Below, in pieces: positions 20,834-31,662 of a DNA stretch of 64,000 nt (the stretch's first letter is position 1; each line of letters begins with the position of its first letter). Where the stretch lies: assembly GCA_026545765.1 (NCBI GenBank), contig CM048844.1, positions 55,028,932-55,092,931 on the forward strand, written 5' to 3'. This DNA comes from Plantago major (Eukaryota > Streptophyta > Magnoliopsida > Lamiales > Plantaginaceae). Position numbers and translations under genes: made by a program. The notes below the pieces were generated by a model that was not told where the DNA came from, did no database searches, and was given only the letters and a program-made list of their open reading frames with translations.

Positions 20834-22437
20834 TGTTAGGAATATCTGTTTAGATTTTGATCAGCAACCTAATGACTTATATTAGCTCAGAAAGGTGGTT
20901 TGTACTCTTGGTTCACTTGAACACTGTAAAAGAGGGAAATCACTAAGTATGTTAGTCTAGCAAAACTTGTATAGGATGTTAGGTCTTTGAATGTAACTTT
21001 TATATCTTTGAAGAAGACCAAGAAGAAGGCATCCGGAAGGAGAGTTCAACAAATTTGAAGATTTGAAGACTGCACAAGATTGCTAAAGACGAAGGAAATT
21101 GATCTCATCAGATACATATGTCCAGATATCTTAAAGAAACAAGTGTTTTTCAATAAACAAGTTTTGCAAAAGATATGTGAGAACACAAGGTTTCTGAACG
21201 AGGAAAAGTGCCCACAGAAACCTACACTCAGATACCTTGGATAAAACTATGTTTCTGGGAAACAATGTTTCAGCAGGTATCTGGAGATGTGAAGGTCTCT
21301 GGAAAGGGAAATGCAATGCTTTGGAAAGCGTGCATAGTTCAGTTGACACTACAGAACAAAAATATTACAATGCAATATATTAGCAGACAGAGACATCTGA
21401 ACAAAAGAGGAAATCTCTGAAAAGAGACAACGTCTGCTGCAGTACTATTTTCAGATATCAGTAGTTTGAATTTGAATTGAGCCTAATGGATACTATTCAA
21501 ACGGCTCAAATTCAACTATAAATATCACCAATTAGAATGCTTGAAAGATACCTTGAACTTACACACAGAACGAACTTATTCATTCAAGCATACAAGCCTT
21601 CAACCTACTTACTCTTTAGCTTACAGTTGCGACAAAGCTCTTGAATTCTAAGTAGCACGAAAGTTCTAAGTGTCCTGATCCTTAACAAGCATTGCTATCT
21701 GTGAAGGAGTTGAATCAAAAGATCAAGTACCTGAGTTTCATTCTCCAGAACAGTTAACATAGACTTGGGTCAGTAAAGAACATTTCACCACACATTGTGA
21801 AGTGTGTTAAGTGATTCTTGTTCTATAGAGTATTCTTAAATAACTTAAAAGTTAATAAGACTACTCACCTGACAAACCTTCATAACCAACACCTTAAAAC
21901 GGTGTGGAGTACAGGAAGTACTTAGTTTGGGAAACTAAGGACTAACTCCAAGGTTACTGAGCATAGGAAGTACTTAGTTTGGGAAGCTAGGGAATAACTC
22001 AAAGGTTTCTGAGTATAGGAAGTACTTAGCTGAAGAAGCTAGGGAACAACTCAGGGGGAACACTTGGTTGGGAACCTAGTGTATTTTAGGAATTGAGAGA
22101 AGATATTTGTACGGTGAACTCAATTATCTGTCTTAGTGGATTCCAGGTCTGAGAAAGGCCGAAGTGGATTAGTTGAAGGATTACGCCACCTTTAGATACC
22201 ACTATAAAAGACGTGTTATTTACTTTCAGCAATTTGTTTATCGTTCTCTTTATCCTGCTAAGTATTTAAACACATTATATCTTGCTGAGCACGTGCACTT
22301 ATCACAGAATAGTCTTCCGCTCTCTGAAATAAAGTATCAGAGATCTGAGAAACTGTGTTTATCGACAAAAGTGGTAAAAGACTATTCATCCCCCCCCCCC
22401 CCTCTAGTCTTTTCCTTTGCCGTTATCTGGACCAACA
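20834..22437 (+). repeat. Right LTR of Cop1-B
   Basis: 1604 bp, from TGTTAGGAATATCTG to CTGGACCAACA, with TGTT/AACA ends. It carries a TATAAATATC promoter box near 21515, the 52-bp repeat array at 21914, and a C tract of 13 at 22390-22402 between arms AAAAGACTA and TAGTCTTTT. Followed at 22438 by an unrelated gypsy LTR fragment. Confidence 0.92.
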
Positions 22438-23159
22438 GTTATCATTCATTGTTCGAATCATTGACATCAGATTCTTAGTAATATTGATTTTCTCTATTGT
22501 TTAATCTTTGCAATTCGTGTTTATCATTGTTTATTGAATTGTATGAGCTTGCATGCGAATTTCTTATTGTTTATGCTTAGCTTAATCTATTCCATGAATT
22601 CTTGCTTGCTTGATTCGATTATGAGTAGTTAAACCACTCTGAATGTGGTAGTTATGTGAAGGTTACGCATATTCGTTCTAGGGTTCATCAAATCATTCAT
22701 ATAGGTTCGTCTAGTATTAAATCTTCGTAAAACCTTCGATTCGATACGCTAGTATTAAACATTCAAAGTTGTTTTCGGTTAAGGATCGTGAATTGACGAC
22801 TCACGATTTCTCTAGTATTAAACTTTCAAATAACAATTGGTTGAATCAAATCCATTGCTTTTCTGTACACCGACCGTGTGACAAGTATGAATGTTTGCCT
22901 TGGATCGAATTAGCATAACCGGATCATCACTACTGTGTTCGCTTTCTCTCATTTGATCAAAACAATCTATTTGCTTTTTGTTAATCTAGACTTAGAAGTA
23001 CAACAACCATCTAAACCAAAGTGTTACTTGCAAATAACTGTTTGCTCTCAATCGTTGCATAGCTTAATTAATTCCTTAGCGAACGATCATGTGGTTGGCT
23101 AGTCTGTTTACAACAACTACATACTACTTATTTTTCTAAGTATTAATTTGAGCACATCA
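22438..23159 (+). repeat. 3' part of an Athila-like LTR (relative of element H)
   Basis: Follows the order of the H LTR from about 5570 to 6223: TTGAATTGTATG, GCATGCGA, TATGAG(C/T)AG(C/T)TAAAC, CATATTC(A/G)TTCTAGGGTT, AATTGACGACTCACGATTTCT and a final GAGCACATCA. It is clearly more diverged than the two LTRs of H are from each other, so it comes from another element. Its left part is absent. B ends at its left edge and copia D starts at its right edge. Confidence 0.8.
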
Positions 23160-24163
23160 ATTGTTTGAATGGCTATGTGGATCTTGATGCAGGTTATCCT
23201 TCTGATGGAGAACTAGAACAAAAAGAGCTAACTGAAGAACAAGTTGAAACCGAGCAAGAGCTGGGTGTGATAGACATACCAAGTTATGTTAATGTTGGTG
23301 TTACTAAAACACCATAAGATGCTGTCCGAAAGATTCCAGAAGTTAGAGAGGTAACAGGTGTATCTGAGACACCAACAGAACATGAACCTTTTGATATTGC
23401 TGAACAGAATAGTGTTCTCACGACACCATATGGACTGGAATCTGGTGTGTCCGATACACCTGCAGAACTGTGGATATACTCAACTTGTGTATACGCCAGG
23501 TATCAGGCTGATCCCCATACTTCCCATTTACTAGTTGTTAAGAGTATCTTTCGATATATTTATGGAACACCTAATTTGGGAATTTGGTATTTTTGGGACA
23601 CTAACTCCAATCTTGTTGGTTTTAGTGATTCTGTTTGGGCAGGGGATTTAGATGATCGAAAATCTATCAGTGGTGGATGTTTCTACTTAGGAAATAATCT
23701 TGTGTCTTGGTACAGTAACAAACAGAACTGCGTATCTCTTTCAACCGCTGAATCCGAGTATTTAGCTGTCGGTAGTTGTATAACCCAATTGATATGGTTA
23801 AATCACATGTTGCATGACTATGGCTTGAAAAGTGATACTCTTTTGATGTTCTGTGATAACTTGAGTGCAATTAATATATCCAAATATCCTGTACAACACT
23901 CTAAGACTAAGGACATAGACATTAGACACCACTTTTTGTGTGACTTGGTTGAGTCGAAGCTTATTGATATTCAACATATAGAAACCACAAATCAGTTAGC
24001 TGACATATTTACCAAGCTCTTAGATGCCGAGAGATTTTTCAGTTTGAGAAAGTCTGTTGGTATGTGTTTGTCTAGATTCTGCCTGACCTGGTGTTTCCGA
24101 AACACCACCGGACTACACCAGTTGTGTGATTGTGGTGTCATTTGTTATGATTTTGATAATTGA
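23160..24163 (+). pseudogene. pol: Copia-D pol remnant: linker fused to RNase H, RT deleted
   Basis: 23160 to about 23470 encodes an acidic linker with repeated SDTP/SETP words and one stop near 23317. It then passes in frame into the end of RT (VYARYQADPHTSHLLVVKSI) and a full copia RNase H. The latter has GFSDSVWAGDLDDRKSISGG (catalytic Asp region), STAESEYLAVGSC (catalytic Glu region) and KDIDIRHHFLCDLV, ending in the usual NQLADIFTK. The whole catalytic RT, including its YVDD box, is missing between linker and RNase H. The open frame starts at 23447 and ends at the TGA of 24161-24163. It is an internally deleted fossil, although the RNase H itself is little damaged. Confidence 0.85.
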
Positions 24164-24808
24164 GTCATCTCTTCCTCTCCTCTCTTTCTGTTTTGTTACT
24201 CTCAGTTTGCTCTTTGGTTGTTGCTGGTCTGCTCTCTTTTCTTGGTCATACTTTCCTCATTAAAGCATGTAACTCCTTTCAAATAAAAAAAAAAAAAAGC
24301 TCTTGTGTGTGCAGTACACCAGTCGATTTGTGGGTTCTGATACTCGATTCTTGCCTATTTTTTACCACTTTCTGAACTAATAAACACTCAACTTGACTTT
24401 TTATGTATGGTTGTGCAAATGGGATTACCAGATATAGTCTGTGGTTATGCCGAGGTGTATGGAGTTCCTGACTGCCTACATTCGGTGTGATTAACTTACT
24501 TGAGGTTGTCTCTAAAAAGGTGATTTGGTAAATGTGTACGCATTGGGATCCTGGGGTTGATGTATCGGTTTCTGCATTCAGTCCTATGTACTCACCCATA
24601 TTGCTGAAAAGATTTGAGGTACTATTGGGGTAGTGTTAGGGGTTCCGGCTGCCTTCATTCAATTTGTTACCCTTATCAAAATTTCAAAAGAACTTTTTTG
24701 TTCAAAAATCAACCTTGTTTCTACTTTTGTCTTGCTCGAGTTGAATAAAAAGTTTGGTCAATGTATTTTATGGGTTTAGTTTTCTTGTGTACTGACAACA
24801 CCATATTC
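24164..24808 (+). other. 3' region of copia D, left of the C insertion
   Basis: No convincing gene. Pyrimidine-rich at first (24165-24260), then an A14 run at 24286. Several short frames exist without recognisable content. Continues at 40930. Confidence 0.6.
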
Positions 24809-24813
24809 TGATG
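24809..24813. repeat. Target-site duplication of Cop1-C, left copy (TGATG)
   Basis: TGATG directly precedes the LTR end TGTTGGTCC. The second copy is at 40925-40929 directly after ATATCTAACA. Confidence 0.95.
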
Positions 24814-26511
24814 TGTTGGTCCAGATAACAGCAAAGTAAAAGACTAGAGGGGGGGGGGGTGAATAGTCTTTTAAAACTTTTGTCGATAACAAATGTTTCT
24901 CAGATATCTGAATAGATATCTGATACTTAGAATCAGAGTGCGGAAGACTTAATAAAGATAAGTGTAGAAACAGTTAGTAAGTGTGTGTGTGTTGCTGAAG
25001 TATAAATACAGAAACGTAAATGACAAAGCAAGTATAGTGGTATCTGGAGGTGGCGTAATCCTCCAACTAATCCACTTCGGTCTATCAGATACCTAGAATT
25101 CACTAGAACAGATAATTGAGATAACCTTACAATAATCCTATTCTAAGATTCTGAACAATTGGTTCCCAACCAAATGTTCCCCCTGAGTTGTTCCCTAACT
25201 TCTTCAGCCAAGTACTTCCTATACTCAGAAACCTTTGAGTTATTCCCTAGCTTCCCAAGCTAAGTACTTCCTATACTCAATAACCTTGGAGTTATTCCTT
25301 AGTTTCCCAAATCAAGTACTTCCTATACTCCGGTAACCTTGGAGTTATTCCCTGATTTTTCAAACTAAGTACTTCCTGTACTCACGCCTTTTTGGTGTTG
25401 GTTTCGGTTTGAGTTGTCAGATGAGCGTCTTAATAACTTTTCAGTTATTCAGATAGCTCTGTGAACTAAGTTACTTAATACACTTTTCAGCGTATGGTAT
25501 CTTGTTCGATTTTACTGACCCAAGTCTTATGATATCTGTTCAAGAGAATGAATCTCAGATAGTTGATCTTTTGATTCAATTCCTTCATAGATAGCTTTGC
25601 TTGTTTAGGATCAGGACACTTAGAACTTCAGTGTTTACTCAAGATCAAAAGCTTTAGTCGCAACAGAAAGCTTTGATGATAAGTAAGAAGCTTTGAGAGA
25701 GTAAGATCAGAGATCGTATATTTCAGCGTATTCAAGGTTACGAGTTGTGTTCCGTGTGTTCTCTCAAGTTGTCTAAGTGTTGATATTTATAGATGAATTT
25801 GAGTGCCGTTTGAATAGTATCCGTTAGGCTCAAATTTAAACTATCGATATCTGTGTATAGTACTGTAGCAGGTTTTGTCTTCTTCTTAGAAGTTGCCGTT
25901 GCTTTTATTCAGACATCTCTGTCCGTGCATTAAATGCTTTGTACTATACTTTTTGTCCTGTAGTGTCAACGGAACTATGCTTTGTATCAGAAACCAGTGT
26001 TATCTGATTCTTTGCACGTCCTTATCTTCATTCTTCAGATACCACTTGTTATTCATTGAAACAACTTTGTTTTCAATATATGTTTCTTTTTCAGAAATGT
26101 GGTTAATGCTCAAGGTATCTGAGAATAGATATCTGTGGACACTTTCCTTGTTTTCAGATATGTATCTCATTTCTCAGATATATCTTGTGACACAGTTTGT
26201 TTGAAATCGTCATCTACAAGATATCCGCTAAGATATCTGAATAATGATTCGATAATCTTGTGCGCTTTTCAAATCTTCAAATGTTGAGCTTTTTGCTTGG
26301 ATGTCTTCTTCTTGGTCTTCTCTTCATAAAATAAAAATTACATTTTGATACCTAACATCCTATACAAGATTAGCTAGACTATCATACTTAGTGGGTTTCC
26401 TCTTTTACAATGTTCAAGTGAACCAAGAGTACTAATCACCTTTCTGAGACTAAGATAAGTCATCATGTTGCTGAACAAAATCTAAATGATATTCTAACAA
26501 AATATCTAACA
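24814..26511 (-). repeat. 3' LTR of Cop1-C
   Basis: 1698 bp. On the minus strand it runs TGTTAGATATTTTG to CTGGACCAACA. It carries the TATA box (minus TATAAATATC near 25785), four units of the tandem repeat around 25195-25390, and a G run of 11 (24849-24859) between complementary arms. Confidence 0.93.
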
Positions 26512-26886
26512 AATTTCCCCATTTTGATCGACCAACGATGACTATCTTCCCTATTACAAATCTGGATGAGGAAACAATCCACCACTTAATCATTTCTTGA
26601 GATCTTTTAAATCATATAAATAAGTGCAGAAAGTAGACATCAACCAAATCACAAGGTGTGATCTTTGCTGACAAGTTATCTTTTATAAAATACTATCTGA
26701 GAGTAAGTTCTTCAGATAAGTCGCAACTTAAGATTACAGATAACTTTAATACAGAATAGATTGAGCTCAACAAGAAAATACAAAAACTACATAGTAAATT
26801 AGGACAACAGGAGTAACCAAGCTCCAAGTAAACATCCTAAAGAACTAGTCTTCAAGTCTTCAATCTTCAAGTCTTCAACAAAATTT
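26512..26886 (-). other. Polypurine tract and 3'-UTR of Cop1-C
   Basis: On the minus strand AAAATGGGGAAATT ends exactly at the LTR. The rest matches the B 3'-UTR (20391-20833). No open frame. Confidence 0.75.
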
Positions 26887-27482
26887 CTATGGATCAGTCT
26901 GCAAATTTCCTATCTCCAAACCTTTTGATGTCATCAGAATAATCATAGAGAAGAGTTCTGACAAGCATCTCTGTGTCTCTGGCAAATCCACAGACTTCTT
27001 TGTAGGTTTTGGTAGGATTTTTCTTGGCAAATGCTTGACCCATAGGTACTTTCCCCACTTCCAGGCATGCTCTATTCTGATATCTGAAAGCTTGAAGTAT
27101 TCATAGATAATCTTCAGATATCTGATGTCACCCTTGTATTGATCTTCTGTCAGATAGAACGACTCATAGGTTCCACAGCAAGTCTTGGTCTTGTGCTTCT
27201 GTGATATTCGTAATCTTGTGCACATCATCCGGCTTTCCATATGGACAATCATCGAGAGGTCCTTCTTCATGGCTTGATTCTCTTGACAACTTCAAAATCC
27301 AACCATGCTTTGATGTGATTGGTGTTGATCAAGGTAGGTTTATTCTTTCTCCATGCCATAAGCTGTTTGAGGATTGGTTCTGGAAATCTTGAATTCACCA
27401 ATAGATGCTTAAGTTCCAGAATCCAATAGCCATTTTTCTGATTGATGCACCTGTAGACAGAGGAATCATTGTCATACTTCAC
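26887..27482 (-). pseudogene. Extra gene of Cop1-C, C-terminal conserved block
   Basis: Two overlapping frames (27482-27267 and 27270-26887) together cover the block seen intact in B: YRCINQKNGYWILELKHLLV, AWLDFEVVKRIK, then FESFYLTEDQYKGDIRYLK, FKLSDIRIEHAWKWGKYLWV. A frame change near 27268 splits it. E keeps the same block in one frame (46836-46246), which supports it being a real domain of about 170-190 residues. Family unknown. Confidence 0.65.
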
Positions 27483-27767
27483 ATACTCAATTTTGGCTTC
27501 TTCTGGCCTGAGTGGAAGTTGACTTTGTCTTTGTTCAGCTCTCAGTCTGTTCCTTTTCTGTCTTGAATTCTCTTTGGGGTTGTTGCTTGAAGAACTACCA
27601 CCCTGGATAGACTTGGTATTTCCAGAGGGTGTTTTAGCTGCTTGTGGCTTTGCAGCTATGGGCTCAGTTAGGCTTTCAAGTTTCCTTTTTCTGTGAAGAG
27701 GAGCTTCATCTTCATCAGTTTCTTCATCATCTTCATCAAGATCAATTCTTGTGAGATCTTTGCAGCC

Positions 27768-29699
27768 TTATTCATTGCCCTGGGACTTGATTTGACCTTC
27801 TTCTTCTTCTTTAGAAGATTCATCAATCCCTCTAACTTGTCTTCTCCTTGGAGCCTTGGTACTCCTTGGAGGTTTCTGTGCCATGGCCCTTGTTACCATT
27901 TTGGTTCCTTCAGTAGGTTTCTGGGAAGCAACTTGGCTTGAGGAGGGTTCATTGATTTTGAGTGGTGGCTGGGAAGTTTTTCTTCTTCCTTTCTGAGCCG
28001 CACCAGCTCCAGATTTCTTCTTGTTTTCATCTCCTTCTTCCCATTCCCCCTGACTTTGAGGTCCAGATTTGTACTTTCTTTCCCCCTTAGTCATTGTTGG
28101 CTGACTCAGTCTCATAAAGGAATCTGAGAGAGAGTCAAAATGCCCTTGTAAATAGATGTAGGCAGTGACCAACTTCTGAAGTTCGGCTTTGAGTTCCTGA
28201 TTTTGCTTGATAAGTCCATTGTCCTTATCAGTGAGCTCTGCCAATGCGCCTAGGATGGCATCTGCTTTTCCAGCAGTGTAACTTGCCTCTTGAAAAGCTT
28301 TTTCAGCTAAAGACACATCATTGTCCCTTATCATTCCCAGATCTTTATGAGCAATGACCATGCTAGTAGTTCTCTGAGTGATGAGCTCAGTGAACTTTCT
28401 CACTTCAGAGGGGACTGAGGCAATTACTTCCTTGTTCTGTGAAGACATCTCCTTATTCAGAGCAACCAGTACTTGGTACCTGCTCATGTATTCATGTGAG
28501 TGGACGTTTGGCAGTTTGTTGAAGATTGTAGGAGCAATCAACTTTCTTTTCAAGTGAGAAACCGCTAAATGTTCATGGCGGTGCTCTGCCAAAGTCTTGT
28601 CTTCTTCATCATCTGAGTGATTATCCCAGTGATCTTCATCCTCTTGGACATTTTCATCAATCGTATCAAGTCCAGCAACCATCTCAGAGATTGGTTTCTT
28701 TCCTTTCTGGGAGGAGGATGGTACTTCTTTCGAAGATGATACAGCCTTAGCATCATGCTTGACTTCAGATACTTGTTCAGTATCGAGTATTTGTCGTTTA
28801 GCATTAACAGTATCCTTTAGTTCTTCAACCGCAGAGTAACCATTGATTTCTTTGAGGTATTGATCTTCTAGTTGATCAAGCTTTTCTCTGGATTGAGCTA
28901 TTTGATCTTCCAGTTGAAGATGTAGCTGTTGTTCTTCTTCCAACAGTTGTCTGAGTTGAGCACTTCTGGTCTGAGTGTTTAATATTTTCTGATTGATTTC
29001 CTCAGAGAGCTCAACTACTTGTTCTGTAGTAACTGCGTGTTGGTTAGAAGATGGATGAGTAGATTTCTGAGGTGATGTAGACGGAGATTTCTGTGAAGTC
29101 TTCTCAGTTTGCTTTTCAGCAGTTGAGGCAATGTTTTTCTGTGAAATTCCTCCGGTCCCTGGTGCAGGGGCATCATCATCATCCTTTTTGTCATTATCAT
29201 CCTTTTGGTGATGGTCAGTGGGAGGTTCATCAAAGTAATTTTCATCCATTTCTTCCTCCTCATCATCTTCAGATACAAGATTGATCACTTCCGGGATAGT
29301 GATCTTCTGCCCATTAACTTCTTCTTGGTCAGAAGGTATGAGTTGCAGAGTCTGGGGCAGAACTGGCTTGAATGCCATCTGTAATCTTGTCTGACCATCT
29401 GCCTGTTCAAAGGCATGTATCAAACTATGCGCCACTTCTCTGGAAAAGTCCTTGTGTAGTAGAGTCGCAACTGAATGTTGTTCTGTAGGGAACATTGCTT
29501 GGACATACGTTTCCAGGTCAAGAGCTCGTGCTCGTCTGGTTGGTTGATCAGTTATTCTCAATATTTCAGAGAGATCAGAGCACCTTAACTTCTGCCATTT
29601 CTTGAAGCATTGAATATGCTTTGGCAGGGTGTGTGCTTTGAAGAAGTGAAGTAGGTCCCTTGTTTCTTCAATGGGAACCTGCTTTGCATCTGCTTGAGC
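27768..29699 (-). CDS. Extra gene of Cop1-C, large central exon
   Basis: Open for more than 640 codons. The exon begins at 29699, after the acceptor AG of the intron 29700-29778; the ATG of this frame at 29729 lies inside that intron, so the true start of translation is far upstream. Order of parts: FFKAHTLPKHIQCFKKWQKL, the conserved LETYVQAMFPTEQHSVATLL block, INLVSEDDEEEEMDE and an Asp/Lys run, a Ser/Pro/Gln-rich linker, a coiled coil (LRQLLEEEQQLHLQLEDQI), LDTIDENVQEDEDHWD, HLAVSHLKRKLIAPTIFNKL, a second coiled coil (LIKQNQELKAELQKLVTAYI), and a Lys/Gly-rich tail. It ends at a stop near 27768, just before the acidic and basic stretches seen in B, so one frameshift separates it from the C-terminal block. 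Confidence 0.65.
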   Translation of the reverse strand, partial: AQADAKQVPIEETRDLLHFFKAHTLPKHIQCFKKWQKLRCSDLSEILRITDQPTRRARALDLETYVQAMFPTEQHSVATLLHKDFSREVAHSLIHAFEQADGQTRLQMAFKPVLPQTLQLIPSDQEEVNGQKITIPEVINLVSEDDEEEEMDENYFDEPPTDHHQKDDNDKKDDDDAPAPGTGGISQKNIASTAEKQTEKTSQKSPSTSPQKSTHPSSNQHAVTTEQVVELSEEINQKILNTQTRSAQLRQLLEEEQQLHLQLEDQIAQSREKLDQLEDQYLKEINGYSAVEELKDTVNAKRQILDTEQVSEVKHDAKAVSSSKEVPSSSQKGKKPISEMVAGLDTIDENVQEDEDHWDNHSDDEEDKTLAEHRHEHLAVSHLKRKLIAPTIFNKLPNVHSHEYMSRYQVLVALNKEMSSQNKEVIASVPSEVRKFTELITQRTTSMVIAHKDLGMIRDNDVSLAEKAFQEASYTAGKADAILGALAELTDKDNGLIKQNQELKAELQKLVTAYIYLQGHFDSLSDSFMRLSQPTMTKGERKYKSGPQSQGEWEEGDENKKKSGAGAAQKGRRKTSQPPLKINEPSSSQVASQKPTEGTKMVTRAMAQKPPRSTKAPRRRQVRGIDESSKEEEEGQIKSQGNE

Positions 29700-30785
29700 C
29701 TGAAAGAAAGAGTTTTGAGTGAGTTTCAAAAACTTTTGTAGATATCTGAGTAGAAGTGTAGTTTAGTTTCTGAGTTACCTGAGTATGAACATCAGGCTCA
29801 GATACTTGTTCTACAGAGACGATTGGTGTCTCAGATATCTTGTTGTGAGGTGGAGACTTGGGAGTCTGGTCCTCATCAACCTTTCTTTCTTAAACCTGAG
29901 ATAAATACAATACTTAGGAAATAGTTTGAAAGAATCTATGCATAAATATGCTTTTAATGAATTCTGATTTGAGCTACTTACTTCCTTATCAGGAAGCTCA
30001 GATTCATTTTTCTCAGAAACTTGTGCAGTTTCTGGTGTTCTTTCGAGTGATGTTGCCTTAGGGGCTTCATCAATTTCCATTGATGCAGGGGAAGTCGCAA
30101 CTTTATCCCCTTGCATTTCTACTTCTGAATTAGCCTGTAAGTAGAAAGTATTGATTATTAGAAGAGATAAAAGATGACCCAGGATGAAGAATACTTATCA
30201 CTTGATTGTCATATACCTTCAAGTTTGAAGGCTCAGTGATGAGTTCTTCAGAAACCTTGTTGGTTTCTGGGTTTGTCTCTGGCATTTCTGCCTTATCTTC
30301 TTCCATCTCAGTTGGAGCCTGTTAGAAACATTTATCATGAATGAGCATACAAACATTTTTACTGAAAAATTAGTTCTCTTTAAGAATCATTTACCGTACG
30401 CATGTGCTCGATTTCTCAAGAGTTGAGGTTGAAGGAACCTCTTTTTCAGTATCTGAGGTAAGCTTCTCAGCTTCCTCTTGTTTCTGCGTTTCTAACTCAG
30501 CCTGTAACAAAGAAATTCTTATAAGGTAACAAGATTTATAAGTATAAAAAATTTTCACAAGGTAAGAGTTAAACCAGTCATTTACCCGAGCAGTTTCAGG
30601 CTGATTGGTCTCTGGAACTTGTGACCTTTCTATACATTGGTCGTCTTGTCCCAGTGCAGTTTCTTTGTTTGAAGTTTCTGGTACTTCACACCTTTCCTGA
30701 GTATGCAACTCAGTTGCCTCCCCTGGTTGATCATTCTGAGTAGATGTCTCAGTTTGATCCCTCTCATTGAGTTGGGAACACCTCA
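29700..30785 (-). pseudogene. Extra gene of Cop1-C, mini-exon array with five introns
   Basis: On the minus strand, introns are inferred at 30585-30502, 30394-30319, 30216-30135, 29981-29896 and 29778-29700 (84, 76, 82, 86 and 79 bp). All start GT and end AG, with AT-rich bodies and short T-rich stretches before the acceptor. The exons between them carry similar acidic text, for example SEKNESELPDKEV and VPETNQPETARV. The number, sizes and positions parallel those in B, which makes true introns more likely than chance. A TAA near 29891 interrupts one exon. Confidence 0.7.
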
Positions 30786-30905
30786 ATTCTGATTTTCTTC
30801 AGCATATTGTATTGATGGTAATTCAAAATGGAGTTCATTTACCATTTCATCAACCACTTGTGGCTGTTGTGGTTGTTGTGTTTGTGGTTGTCTGGAAGCA
30901 GAAGA

Positions 30906-31639
30906 TTAATCAGTAGAGTGTTCTTCCAGATTCTTAGATGTGGCATTTCCATCAGCATCTGCCAGCACTAAAATACCACTCATCAGGGCTTTGTGAAGTT
31001 GTGCAAGAGAGTCATTCCCTGATGATGTGTTTGCACCAACAACCTTTGCTATAGGTTCAAGAACTGTGGTGTAGGTTCTTCTTCGATACCTTATCACCGA
31101 TTCGCTTTGAATCCTTAGCCCTCTTTGTTCCTTTTAGGACTTGAGAGATGACTAGTTCATCATCTTCATCGTCGAGCTCTCATCGAGATTGGGGCCGATT
31201 GGTCCATTATTCCTGCGGTTTCTGCAGATGGGGCTTGGTGCTGTTCACCATTCTTGGCAGCATTTATGTGTTCATCAGCAAGGCTTTCTGCATTAGTCGC
31301 AACATTTTTGAAAGCACTTTCTCTTGCTGAGTTTACTTGTCCAGTAGTTGATAACTCTTTTGCAGCATTGATGAGTTCATCTGCCATGCTTGCAGATATC
31401 TGAGAATTGACAACCTCTTTAGGTGTGTCTTCTGATTTGCCAGCAGACTTCTTTCTTGAAGTTCTGGGCTTCTTGGTCGCAACCTTTTCTTCAGATATCT
31501 TTTCAGATTTTCTCTTCTTAGGACCTTTCGGAGACCCAGTAACCTTTTTCATCAGATTTGTATACTCGTACTTGTAGAGTAAGTTACTGTTGGCGATTTC
31601 AGCCGTCTCTCTGAGCTCAATGCCAAGTTTTTCCAGCAA
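30906..31639 (-). pseudogene. Extra gene of Cop1-C, basic NLS-like segment and DELINAAK remnant
   Basis: 31639-31166 encodes the end of the N-terminal block, then PKGPKKRKSEKISEE and KKPRTSRKKSAGKSE, two strong candidates for a nuclear-localisation signal, then ADELINAAKEL and ADEHINAAK. The array that is long in B is short here. The following frame, 31097-30906, is acidic. Frameshifts separate these pieces. Confidence 0.6.
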
Positions 31640-31662
31640 GTAGCATATCTTCAGACCATATC

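Larger units (their letters stand above)
2764..22437 (+). mobile_element. Cop1-B: rearranged Ty1/copia element with extra spliced gene, containing nested element H
   Basis: Plus-strand member of the Cop1 family. It consists of a left LTR (2764-4355), a gag deletion, a piece of pol (4356-4841), nested element H, the rest of pol (11232-14003), a TATA-bearing spacer, the extra gene (about 14761-20390), 3'UTR, polypurine tract and right LTR (20834-22437). It carries many stops and frameshifts. It has no TSD: the left LTR is preceded by Cop1 3'UTR, and the right LTR is followed by an unrelated LTR fragment. Without H it would be about 13.3 kb, shorter than C mainly because gag is missing. Confidence 0.85.

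Noticed and set aside
25893..26204. Plus-strand open frames in the C LTRs (25893-26204 and 40276-40605)
   Set aside because: Both are the same LTR sequence read in antisense. They are hydrophobic by composition and keep no coding signal beyond LTR identity.
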